From assembly GCA_014529385.2 (NCBI GenBank), contig CM043944.1:70396895-70460894 (forward strand): DNA of 64,000 nucleotides, given 5' to 3'. Below, in pieces: positions 44,916 through 55,229 of this stretch. Every line of letters begins with the position of its first letter. Position 1 is the first letter of the stretch. The notes beneath the pieces were generated by a model. It had not been told where the DNA came from. It ran no database searches and worked only from the letters and a program-made list of their open reading frames with translations. The DNA comes from Adiantum capillus-veneris. Taxonomy: Eukaryota > Streptophyta > Polypodiopsida > Polypodiales > Pteridaceae. A program made the translations under genes and the position numbers.

Positions 44916-45130
44916 ATCTACTCTGGCAATGTCATGGGGTACTAAGTTGAATGGCTGGAGATAACAATTGCTTGAAGTTGGTTTATTAGAAAAAATCAGC
45001 ATAGAAGACTTATTGAAAGTAGTGGTTTCATGCAATGAACCCAGGTTAATCTTTGCTCCTATGATATAGCATTTCCATAGCTTGGCAGCTCTTAAAGTTT
45101 CACCCTATGAATGTAATAAGAGTTGAAAAC
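44916..45130. other. Intron sequence next to the exon
   Basis: No gene or repeat is recognised. It holds the donor side (GTTTTC at 45130) of the giant intron. Confidence 0.6.
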
Positions 45131-45313
45131 CTGAGCGGCATCATGATCACCAAATAAGACAAAGATATGTCCAGCAAGCAAAGCACGATTTTCCACTTGT
45201 TCTATGTGCTGCAAATAAGGTAGCATCTTGACATTTTTTGACTGTTGGCATGATTTTATAGCAATCTCCACTTCTAAATGCTCCAAAGCTTTTTGTGTAA
45301 ACTTATCCCAGAT
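45131..45313 (-). CDS. IFT144: IFT144/WDR19 exon just before the giant intron
   Basis: This 183-bp, 61-codon exon has acceptor CTACAG and donor CTCAG|GTTTTC. It encodes IWDKFTQKALEHLEVEIAIK, then LQHIEQVENRALLAGHIFVL and GDHDAAQ. It matches WDR19 (HHMEVEFAIRVYRR, then NLLAGHLAMF and YNLAQ). It ends exactly where the exon at 5921 resumes (DAFLKSCC...). No stops are present, which suggests the gene is kept intact despite the insertions. Confidence 0.9.
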
Positions 45314-45414
45314 CTGTAGCAAAGAAAAGAGCAAGTATTAGAAAGACTCTACATAATAAAGGCCCATCAAAGAACTCTGATAGATCCACCCAACCTGGAG
45401 AAACCCTAGCATAC

Positions 45415-45522
45415 CTCTGTCGATTTCAATAAAAGGGCATCATTCCAAGCTTCTTTAAAATTGAGGATTGTCAAACTCTCTTTGAATCTCTCTATGAGCT
45501 GTTCAGTTCCTTGGGCACCTTT
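45415..45522 (-). CDS. IFT144: IFT144/WDR19 exon (FKEAWNDALLL segment)
   Basis: This 108-bp exon has acceptor CCTTAG and donor GAG|GTATGC, in phase 0. It encodes KGAQGTEQLIERFKESLTIL and NFKEAWNDALLLKSTE. The RF(K/S)..W pattern corresponds to the MLKRFSDAWEMCRIL stretch of WDR19 upstream of the HMEVEFAI helix. The introns on both sides are short (101 and 78 bp). Confidence 0.82.
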
Positions 45523-45600
45523 CTAAGGATCAAGAGTTCAATCATTTCAGAGTAAGAATTATTCATGCTCTAGCAAATGAGAAAAAGGTATTGGTATCAC

Positions 45601-45654
45601 ATGTTTCCATTGATGCGTTGGAAGGATCAGATTCTTTGTTTCACCATTTTCCAC
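45601..45654 (-). CDS. IFT144: IFT144/WDR19 exon (GETKNLILPTH segment)
   Basis: This 54-bp exon has acceptor GCACAG and a weak donor CAT|GTGATA. It encodes VENGETKNLILPTHQWKH, matching WDR19 SGKVNNIYLSTH at the end of the second beta-propeller. The donor is the least certain part. Confidence 0.65.
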
Positions 45655-45711
45655 CTGTGCAATTCAAGCCAATATTGTAAAAAAACTTTCTTTAGCTAAA
45701 GGTTCCTCTAC

Positions 45712-45786
45712 ATATGGATAAACGTCCCAGTGTAGTAATGGATATACGTTTTCCAGACGAGATGTCTTAGTAAATGCAAACATACG
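45712..45786 (-). CDS. IFT144: Tentative IFT144/WDR19 exon (TKTSRLENVYPLLHWD segment)
   Basis: A 75-bp phase-0 open segment lies between acceptor CTTTTAG and donor TAT|GTAGAG. It encodes TKTSRLENVYPLLHWDVYPY at its end, resembling the STKVPFAHKPLLLYNG stretch of WDR19 that precedes the next exon. The following intron would be only 57 bp, unusually short for a plant, so the boundary or the exon itself may be wrong. Confidence 0.45.
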
Positions 45787-46640
45787 CTAAAAGTGCATTG
45801 GAAAGTCTACTTCCATATGTTTTCTTGTTATGTTTTGGGATCATGCTAGTTGCAGACACACCGGGGTGGTGAGTGGACTTGTGGCGGGCAACCTGTAGCC
45901 TACCTACAGCGCTTAGTCCACTCAAATGGTCACCAGCTTGGACGATATATGCGGTTCACTTTAGCCTCTAGTTTCTGTTGATTGTAGGCAGCTTCAGTGA
46001 TACAGCAGTAGCTGTGGTGACAAGGGTAAAGGTTGGAGAGTGATTCCGGAGGAAGGCATGATGAGCCAATTGGAAAGGCGCTCAAGCTAGAATCCATTCA
46101 ACAGACGCAAGCCATAGATGGGCAAGGGTCCGAAGGTGCTGCTGTGTGGATGTGTGGACCAAGTGTACCAAAGTAGCCATGTGGACCACAATGCTCTCAT
46201 ACCTCTCATCACGCCACCCAACATATCTATCATTGCCGCATCTAGGCCTTTACTGAGAGGCACAGAGCAGATCCTACAAGGTTCTTTACAAAGGAGGAAC
46301 ATGATGCAGCTGCCCATGAAAGAGCTCATGTGATGGTACTTACAGGGGCAGCCCACTGAGGAGATCGGTCTTTGGTAAAAGCCGCTAGCTCAGTCTACTC
46401 ACTCCATTATTTGTTCACACATTAGAGTGTGTTACGTTAGTCTTTTGAATTTTCTATTCTGGACATATGGATTGTATGACAATGATGTAAATTTCGGGTC
46501 TCATAAGAGTTCTTTTAGGCCTTTTGTACACAAATGAAAATTACATTTATTAACTAGTATAAGGATCTTTTTCTCGGGGGGGGGAAAAAAAAAAACACTT
46601 AGACAGCCTTTTTCCCCCATGGCACGAGGATAGCACATTA
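45787..46640 (+). mobile_element. LTR-2-family end fragment and an unrelated LINE 3' end (LINE-D)
   Basis: At 45864-45920, GGTGAGTGGACTTGTGGCGG, then GCAACC and TGTAGCCTACCTACAG repeat the pre-LTR motif and LTR start of the LTR-2 family, but the LTR soon loses similarity. 46490-46596 reads GGGTCTCATAAGAGTTC, TAGGCCTTTTG, then AACTAGTATAAGGATC and TTTTTCTCGG with poly-G and poly-A. This mixes a LINE-A-like 3'-UTR block with the LINE-B terminal motif, so it looks like the 3' end of a third LINE. The 71-codon frame at 46118-46333 is not recognised. Confidence 0.5.
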
Positions 46641-47976
46641 CCGAACTTGTTTTCTTCAGCTCTACATAGATGGCTTCATCATCTGGCCAAGCTAAATGGA
46701 TAGCCAGAAATCACATGGATTACGTACAGTTGTCGGTCAGATTCGAGACACATGGATACCCTTGTTGCTTTATGAGGTACATATTGTTCTCATTGCTGAA
46801 TCTCCAAAGTGGCTTCAGTGCCAGTTGGATGCATTACAGAGCTATGCACAGATAGACACTTGTCTGTGAAACTTGGCAAGACCAAGGTTATGATATTTAA
46901 CACCACAGCACAATGTGTGAGGGCATCAACATGGATGTTTACTTATGGTCAGGAATCGGTGAAATATGTAGTCCTACACATCTAGGAGTCGTTCTTACAC
47001 TACCCTTTTTCTCTATAAGAAAGGCAGCATCTTCGAGATTGGTATGAGGATATGCAGTCATTGCATGGTTGGCAAGAATGTGCTCACTGGTACAGTTTCA
47101 GGAGCCCCGCACTACACTATGGTTGTTTGATAGTGTATGGGGTACAGAGTTGGGGACCGACTCTAGACCATCGTAGTCAGTCTGGTCAAATGTATGACGG
47201 ATGGAGAGACCACTAGTCACTATGATCTCTAGGTTGATATGATGTAAGGCCGTAGTGCCACAAGAGGTTGTCAGAGCGCAATTAGCAGCTACACCAATTG
47301 TGATTGAGGCACTTACTAGATCGGTATCTTAAATACATGGCTTGTGGGAGATTCCTGGTCATTGCTATGCCAGATTGACCCTCAAGTCGTCTTGACCGCT
47401 AGCTGTGAGCGGAGACTCTAGATGTTGGTATGCATAGATGCCAACTTAATTTCAGTTGCACCCTTTCAGTACTCCTTAGATGCACCATCACTCACATTTA
47501 CACATTTAGAAATGCGCAGGATCAGCAGACAAGATCTTATGCAGATTGATACAAAGAGACATGGATGACGACTCCTTGACGGTTCAGGGAGAAGATGGCC
47601 TTTTACCAAAAAAAACATTTTCTACACATTACTGAGGATGGATTTACTTTACAGCTGGGATACACGGCTTCGCACCTCTCTCATGGGCTTTGATGTGTCC
47701 TAAGACAGCTTTGAACCTCCTCCCATTAGCTACAGATACAGACAGGTAAATACAATTAGCGCAATGGATATGCCAGCTATGCAACTTAGAGCCAGAGAGA
47801 ACTAAGCATTACATATGTTTGTGCCCATTATAGTATGGGATACGGGGATGATATCGTTGTCTCTTCAGGAAGGGATTCGTGTCTCTAACTAGAGATGCTG
47901 GGCTATTCTTGCTAGAGCTACACAAGCATGCTTTATTAAAAAGTTCTACATGCCCTAGCAGAGGACCCATCCAGAG
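46641..47976 (+). mobile_element. LINE-A5: strongly decayed ORF2 fragment
   Basis: Recognisable blocks in LINE-A order are TGCATTACAG...CTTGGCAAGACCAAGGTTATG (post-YADD region), CAGTTTCAGGAGCCCCG, TCTATGATCTC, and the Cys/His region near 47770-47830 (QLCNLEPER, HYICLCP). It is densely broken by stops and indels, and no long frame survives. It ends where A6 starts. Confidence 0.7.
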
Positions 47977-49437
47977 GCAGCAGAGACCAGACTGACGACA
48001 TATGCACCTTCGGGGAGCATGGAGAGGATATGTTCACAAATTCAATTTCAGGAACCTTGAGCCAAGCTCTGGCTATTTGACACATTGGTTACTTCAGCTA
48101 TGCTTTATGAGGTGCAGATATGGGGACCATCAGTAGACCATCATAGTCGAGCAAGCAAGACTGATAAATGGAGGAGAGGCCTCTGGTCAGTATGATTTCC
48201 CCCAAAGATTAGGGCCAAGGCCTCTGTACCGCACGAGATTTTTCGTGCAGAGCTTACTACTCCCCCACTGGTCATAGAGGCACTTACCATATCCGTCTCT
48301 TTTATACACAGTATCTAGGATCTCCCCAAAGATAGATATGCTCACCTAGCTTTGGAGTCTTCTCGACAGCTTGCCTCACAGGGAGACACATCTTGTTGGT
48401 ATGCACAAATGACACCATGGTTTCAGCTACATGAATTTTGTATAGAAAAACTACTCCCTTTCCGGTACTCGTTGGATGCACCCTCCTTGTCCCTCACACG
48501 GACTGAGATTACCCACCTCATCAGACACGATTTGATTCAGCTAGACACCAGGAGGACATGGACAGAGCCAACACGGGAGCTCGGCACGAAGATGGCTTTC
48601 TACAAAGAGCATTTTCTCCAGCTCACGGAGGATGGATATGTGATCGGACCTCCCTATATGGACACTCATTTATCCCATGGGATACAATGTGCTATTGGTC
48701 ACATGCACACACCATCGCATCAGCTAGAGATTGAGATTGGTAGATTCAGGAGAGTACCAGCAGAGGCCAAGATTTTCCAGATGTGCCATATAGAACCAGA
48801 GACAGAGTTACATCGCATATGTCATTTTTTGGTATACTATGAGATACAAGGCCGCTTTCACTATCTAATCAGAGAGGGATTTGGACCACTGGCTAGAGTC
48901 ATGAGATATCAAGCTCAGAGATGCCTTGGGTTGTTTTTGCTAGAGCCCCGCAGACATAGGGAGAGTCCCTTGAGGAGATTAGACAATGGGAGACATTCAC
49001 ACAGGGAGATCACTAACATCTTTAGAGCAGAGACTCGGCAATCACATGAGCAAGCTTCACATCAAACTTCAGAGTCCACCTATACGAGAGCTATATTGAT
49101 TGACAGAGCCAATGAGCTTGGGAGAGCCAGACACCCACGTCTACGAGGGCCACCACGACATCGACGGAGGCTCCATCAAAGGATCAAGACTATTCTAGCA
49201 CGACATGGGAGACGTCCAGTACCACTTATTACAGAGGCGGACATTGACGATGCTCTTTAGTGACCGGTGAAGTACATTTTCCACCAGCGCTGGATGCCGG
49301 GCATCCTCTGACATCGATGTTATACATCATTTTATTTTGTACCCACACATTGTATTAGATCCACCAAGATTGTATCACTTCGGTCTCATAGGTCATTTTG
49401 GCCTTTTGAAGACGTTTAATATAACAGTTCATTTTAT
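47977..49437 (+). mobile_element. LINE-A6: 5'-truncated copy without TC tail
   Basis: It begins within the ORF2 C-terminal half (GCAGCAGAGACCAGACTGACG) and ends with GTCTCATAGGTCATTTTGG, GACGTTTAATATAACAG and TTCATTTTATTTT. It is followed directly by A7 at about 49440. Confidence 0.82.
48352..49260 (+). pseudogene. LINE-A6 ORF2 C-terminal fragment
   Basis: A 302-codon open frame: SCWYAQMTPWFQLHEF, MDTHLSHGIQCAIGHM, then FQMCHIEPETELHRICHF (Cys/His cluster with the last Cys-type position changed) and a basic C-terminus (PPRHRRRLHQRIKTILARHG). It corresponds to A3 residues ~890 to the end. The first codon is not an authentic start. Confidence 0.8.
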
Positions 49438-49439
49438 TT

Positions 49440-52437
49440 TCATCTTGAATGGCCTACAGAGATTTCCCGCTGTGGGGGGTTTTACATGCTTTCCACACAG
49501 ACATGGAGCCAACATGTTGGTGTGGCAGTGGATTATGCTCTTGTGTCGTTGACCATCTCTTTTCAGTTTAGTGTAGCACACAAGCTACGGACAACAGCCC
49601 CTACTTGCTACACCTTCACACGGGAGACGGACTCTGTACACATAGATGGAATCTACAGACGCATGTCCACAGAGGAGCCAAGGCGACCTCTGGAGGAGCT
49701 TACTACTATATTGACACAAACCCTACATGATGCAGCAGCAGAGGCATACCCACATACCCAGCCTGAGCAGAGACGCCACTCGGGGAGCATGCCCCAGAAC
49801 AATTGGTATGATGAGGAATGCCGGGACACTAGAGCTAGACTTCAAAGGGAGGTGCTTTTGGGGGACATCACTCACAGACAGTCACAAATTGACTTCCGAC
49901 GCCTAGTGCGGCGGAAGAAGAGGGCATTTTTGGCTCGCCTAGAGCAGGATCTATACCAGCTATTCTTGAGTCAGGACTCACGTGAGGCATGGCGGCTCTT
50001 TCAGGAGCACTCCCCCCCCGCCATCATTTCTACAAAGGACTGGGGCCAGTACGCATCATCTCTATACACAATCCCTGAGCAGCCCCCCCTTCCCAACCCC
50101 CCCAATCCATGCCCACACACATGTGCTTTTTTCACCGCTGAGATGGTGAGGAAGGCCAGTGGCAGGATGAGGACTGGGAGAGGGAGAGCATACGATTATG
50201 ATGGCTTAGTGGCTAAGCATTTCATGCATGCCAGAGATCTACTAGCAGAGCTTCTAGCAATTATGTTTAACCGTGCCATGTGTGAGGGCTTGCCTGATAC
50301 TTGGAGCCTATCTACTATTGCACCTATCTTCAAGTCGGGAGACCCTATGGAGCCTGGGAATTATCGCACTATCATGATTGGACACACATTGGCACAGTTG
50401 TACGCATCTATTCTTGAGCAGCAGCTGAGTAGATGGGCAGAGAGGGAGGGGATACGTGCAGCTGGGCAGGCAGGGTTCAAGAGGGGTTTTTCTACTCTTG
50501 ACCATATCTTGACACTCAGAGCCATCATTGAGGAGGGCAGATCGCGTGGGAGACGGATCTATTGTAGCTTTGTGGATTTCAGCAAAGCATTTGACACAGT
50601 GCCCAGAGCTAGATTGATGCGCAGATTACAGCAAATGGGAGTACCCACAGAGCTCATTTGGGGGGTCATGGCATTATACAGGTCACTAGTGGGGCATGTA
50701 CGCACCTCAGAGGGTCTATCCACACTGATTCACTTCACTATTGAGGTGAAGCAGGGCTGCCCTCTCTCTCCTACTCTATTTGGTATGTATGTGGATGAGG
50801 TTTCTGACTACATTGAGAGAGATGGTGATAGAGGTGCACAGCTGGCAGGGACATGGATTCCACTATTGTTATGTGCTGATGATATTGTGTTGATCTCCGA
50901 CTCTCCGGAGGGAATGCAACGTCACTTGGATGCTTTGCATAGGTTTGCTCAGGAAACTCGTTTGTCCATCAACCTTGGTAAAACCAAGGTCATGGTATTT
51001 AATACCACCCCAGAGTGGATCAGGAGGTCAGCGCCAGCATTCACATACGGCCTGGAGAGAGTGGAGTATACAGATGCTTACACTTACCTTGGAGTGGTTT
51101 TAATTGGGCCAGCATTTTCATTGAGGAGGGCAGCGGGGACTAGATTGACCAGAGCCCATGCAGCATTCGGTAGATTGGAAAGGATGTGTTCACGGGTTCA
51201 GTTTCAGGAGCCTCGGACGAAGCTCTGGCTCTTTGACACTTTGGTGGCTTCTGCATCGCTTTATGGAGTTAAGATTTGGGGACCTTCATTGGATCATCAC
51301 GGGAGGACAGGCCGCAGTGATGGATGGGGGGACATGGAGAAGCCTCTGGTCTCTATGATCTCGTGGCTCATTAGAGCCAAGGCTTCAGTACCACCTGCTA
51401 TTGTCCGAGCAGAGCTAGCTGCCCCCCCACTAGTGGTTGAGGCGCTCACCAGATCTGTCTCCTTCATACACCGCATGTGGGAACTTCCCACAGACAAATA
51501 TGCCTGCCTTGTACTTGAGTCCTCTCGACAGTTAGCCATGCAGGGAGATACAGCATGCTGGTATGGGGAGATGACATCATGGTTTTAGGCACATGGGTTC
51601 AGCATAGACAGATTGCCTCCCTTCCAGTACTCACTGGATGCACCCTCTCTGACTCTTACACAGTCCGAGATCACCAGGCTCATCCGCCAGGACTTGACTC
51701 AGCTAGACACCAGGAGGACATGGATACAGCCAGCATAGGAGCTGGGCACGAAGATGGCTTTCTACAAAGAGCATCTTTTCCAGCTTACGGTGGATGGTTT
51801 TGTGACGAGGCCCAAATACATGGACACCCACTTGTCTCATGGGATACGATGTACTATTGGCCAGATACGCACATCTTCACACCAGCTGCGGATCGAGACT
51901 AGGAGATACATCGGAGTACCAGCAGAGGCTAGGACATGCCCCCTATGTGACATCGAGCCTGAGACAGAGTTGCACTACACATGCCACTGCCCCATCTACT
52001 ACGAGATACGAGGCTGCTTCCATTGCTTGTTTAGAGAGGGCTTTGGACCATTCTCCAGAGTCATGCGGTACGAGGATCAGAGATGCTTGGGTTTGTTTTT
52101 GCTCGAGCTACGCAGACACAGAGAGAGCTTGATGAGAGGAGAGGCTAGCCAGTCTCAGAGACAAATCACAGACTTCTTTAGAGCTGCCATTGGACACCGG
52201 AGGAGTTACTACCACAGCAGAGCTCGTCGCCTCACAACCAGAGGCACACTGATCAACCGAGTGACTGAGCTGGGGAGATCCAGACGCCCACGATTGCGGA
52301 GGACTACACAGCATCGACGGAGGCTGCATCAAAGGATTCGGATCACTTTGGGCCGACATGCACAACGCCCGATCAGACTACTGACCATGGAGGAGATTGA
52401 TGAGATCCGCCAGCGACCGATGTTGGATCTCTTGTGA
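49440..52437 (+). pseudogene. LINE-A7 ORF2 (RT and C-terminus nearly intact)
   Basis: A single frame from about 49486 runs to the natural stop at 52435, interrupted only by TAG at 51586 and 51736. RT motifs: AYDYDGLVAKHF, GQAGFKRGFSTLDH, FVDFSKAFDTVPRARL, EVKQGCPLSPTLFG; the active site is LLLCADD, so Y of YADD is Cys, which probably weakens it. The C-terminus has CPLCDIEPETELHYTCHC. The missing endonuclease start makes the copy inactive. Confidence 0.88.
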
Positions 52438-52632
52438 TCTAGCTATCCCAGCTAGTTGCTTAGTTCACACCTAGCAGTTTAGGATTCCATAGTATTTTAT
52501 ATTGTCATTCTGTCATTTTGTCATCTTGTTACTCTGACTTTGTATCAGATCCACATTGTAACTTTCTTGTCTCATAGGTCACTTTGGCCTTTTGAAGACG
52601 TTAATATAACATTTCAATTCATCTCTCTCTCT
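49440..52632 (+). mobile_element. LINE-A7: copy truncated in the endonuclease, with short TC tail
   Basis: It starts in the endonuclease (ILNGLQRFPAVGGFTCFPHRHGA) and runs through RT, the C-terminus and a 3' UTR to ATTTCAATTCATCTCTCTCTCTT (52610-52632). A8 begins immediately in this tail. Confidence 0.88.
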
Positions 52633-52674
52633 TACAGAGGAGGGAAAGTAGTGGTTTTGGAAAAACACAAAGCA

Positions 52675-52677
52675 TGA
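52675..52677 (+). promoter_or_regulatory. ORF1 stop UGA with CGG following (A8 copy)
   Basis: GCATGACGGTGCGAGAC: the ORF1 frame stops at TGA, and the ORF2 ATG is exactly 33 bases after the T of TGA, in the same frame. The layout is identical in A3 (18596) and A9 (62394). In A8 an additional in-frame TAA (ACATAA) follows. Confidence 0.6.
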
Positions 52678-53490
52678 CGGTGCGAGACATAAGGGACCAC
52701 ACTCCGGATGGCGGCATGGAATTGTAATGGATCATATAGGCTGGATGTGGGTGCCTTTGAAGATAGCTTCAGAGATAGAGACATTGTCTTTTACTCGGAG
52801 ACACATCAAAAATCTGGACAGTTGATGCCAAGTGTGACTGGCTATTTATGGGAGACAGCTTGTCGGCCAGACGCTAGATCCCAGCATGGAAGTCGAGGTT
52901 CAGGAGGGGTAGCAGTCTTATTCAAGGAAGAGTTGCAGCCGCTATTACAGATTGTCCGGAGAGATGACCAGGCGAGATACATGTGGGTGAGACTGAGAGC
53001 TGAGACAAGCAGATTCTTATACATTGCTATATCTTACTTTCCCCCTAGCACATCAGTCTAAACCTCACCTAGAGGGCAATCCCCTTTCTCTATACTTGAT
53101 GATGACATATGGGAGTTCTCTAGAGATGGAGATATCATTCTCTTGGGAGACTTTAATGCTAGGACGGCCAACTCCCAAACGGTATTTTATGATACCTCGG
53201 AGGAGATGCTTAGAGAGATGGATATATCGGAGATGGGACTTGACAGACACTCACAGGATAAAGAGCACACAGAGTATGGGAGATATCTCATGGAGATGAC
53301 AACTACGCATGGTCTGGCCATACTTAATGGTCTAGAGATTTTTCCTTCGTCTGGGGGATTCACATGCTTTCCACACAGACATGGGGCCAGTACAGTGGAC
53401 TATGTCATGACTTCACCGAGCTTCATCTCTCATATTCAAGATCTCAGTGTGGGCCCTAGGCCTGTTGGAGTAGCAGTGGACCATGCTCTC

Positions 53491-54185
53491 TGTCACAAGG
53501 CAGGCACCACGTGCCAATAGAAAAAAACAGACTGAACAGACTTTTAGCACTTCAATAACAACTATTCAATAACAACTCAACTGAGAGAGAGAGAGAGAGA
53601 GAGAGACGACACGCGACACGGAGTGGCGAAATTCCACCCCAGAGAGTATTGGCCCCAAACCTTGGCGCCCCTTTCGGTATTTCTTTATATTACTGCTGAT
53701 TCGCAAAGTACAACAGCCGGGGAGCACCTCCTCTGCAATCTGCGCGCTGAAGAGTGCTAGAGAGGGCCCCCAAGGCTCATATTTAAAGGCCCAAAGCCTA
53801 AAAGCATCAAATATGAAAAGCTGACCCCAAAAATTCACTTTCCTAAAATTTCGGGATTTCCCTAAAAATCCGCCGCGAATTCCGGGACGTCCGTACAGGT
53901 GCCACATCATCATATTTTGATGTGCAAAGTCTTTTGAGTGTGTTCTGCTTTATTTTTAATGCCTTTATGCCACTTGGGACCCCATCGGACGAGATCCCCA
54001 TAAGTTGGTAGGACTTCTTTTTCTGTTGCTTGTTCTTCTTAGGGTTTCTAGAATTAGGGTTTGCAGGTTTTAGGGTTAGGGTTTCAACAGTTAGGGTTTC
54101 TGGCAGAAATTAGGGTTAGGGTTTCTGCTCTCATTTGTAAGTTGGCTCCATTCTTTAGGCTTTGACACGTCAACAGTTTGTTACA
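53491..54185 (-). repeat. 3' LTR of LTR-4
   Basis: It reads TGTCACAAGGCAGG to AGTTTGTTACA on the plus strand. It contains a GA microsatellite (about 53583-53606), the TATAAAG promoter-like block at 53668-53689 (minus) and repeated TTAGGGTTT motifs at 54037-54125. Confidence 0.92.
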
Positions 54186-54200
54186 TCTCCCCTTCTTGAA
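54186..54200 (-). promoter_or_regulatory. Polypurine tract of LTR-4
   Basis: On the minus strand TTTCAAGAAGGGGAGA directly precedes TGTAACA, the LTR start. Confidence 0.75.
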
Positions 54201-54254
54201 AGAGTAATCGTCCGCGATTACACCATATCTGCAAAACAACTCAAGTTAGCTCAA

Positions 54255-54310
54255 AAAATTTCCGAGGGTCATTCCGAGGGTCATTCCGAGGGACATTCCG
54301 AGGGACAATC
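54255..54310 (-). repeat. Short tandem repeat of CCGAGGGTCATT units
   Basis: About four 12-bp units (TTCCGAGGGTCA / TTCCGAGGGACA) follow one another. Directly after, AAGGAGTTAG(A/C/T)TTCTCCT occurs in several copies to 54415. Confidence 0.75.
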
Positions 54311-54629
54311 AATTTTCTCTTTTAATAAGGAGTTAGATTCTCCTTTCTGCTCTTTTGATCAAGGAGTTAGTTGCTCCTATCGCCTGTTTTGATCAAGGAG
54401 TTAGCTTCTCCTTTCGTCCAGATCGGAACTCTTGATATTCCGGCGTAGTAAAATTAGCCATCACACCCAGACCGTACTGATCTTCCTCGGGTGTCTTGAT
54501 GCACTAAAATTACATACCCAGGCAATCTCATCCAATTAGGAATATTCAGTGGTTGGCACATCACAATGCAACACAAATGCTCACATATGCATGTTACAAG
54601 ACATAGAAACATAAAGCCGCCGATGAACA

Positions 54630-54970
54630 CGCCCCCCGCAAATAACCATCCAGGTCTGGGCCATGAGCTGTTCAACGACTCCCTCATCACTCCTCCCGCA
54701 AATAACCTAAAAAGGTCCGGGCCATGAGATATAGAGGCCTTCTACAACCAAACGCCCCCCAGACCGCAGCCTGCGTCGTTTGGAGGTGCTGAGAGTAACC
54801 ACTGCTAAGACTTCTTAATACTCCTCCCGCATAACCATCCAGGTCCGGGCAATGAGTAACAACAATACTCCCCCAGTAAATAACCACAAGGGTCCGGGCC
54901 ATGAGTAACAACAACACTTTTCAATCATTCAATACTCCCCCCACAAATAACCACAAGGGTCCGGGCCATG
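54630..54970 (-). repeat. Degenerate repeats GCAAATAACC...GGTCCGGGCCATGAG
   Basis: Around five copies of a unit containing AAATAACCA, AGGTCCGGGCCATGAGTA and a short spacer, irregularly spaced at roughly 50 to 130 bp. They are part of the LTR-4 interior; no coding function seen. Confidence 0.6.
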
Positions 54971-55229
54971 AGTATGAACAAGCATTCTCAAACATAATTT
55001 ATCACTACTCCACTCGGGAGTAAAATCACCAATCATTGAAACCAGTATTAAAACCAGAGTCAAACAATTCAAATCGGCACCAAGACAGGTTCAAAACAAA
55101 TACCATCCATTTCAAACAAATTTCAAACAGGATCACCAAACAAGTTCTCAAACAGATTTCAAACTTAAAAACTCAATCTCGACATCAGTCGAGCTCGAAA
55201 AGTCGACGGACTTTCCATCCTGGAACCTG

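Noticed and set aside
52674-52725. ATGACGG as the LINE-A ORF2 start codon
   Set aside because: That frame meets a conserved TAA after about 17 codons (TTGTAATGG) in A3, A8 and A9; the ORF2 frame is the one through TGA and the ATG 33 bases on.
54037-54125. True telomeric repeat
   Set aside because: Motifs are scattered and mixed with other sequence and recur identically in the other LTR; they are not a tandem telomere array.
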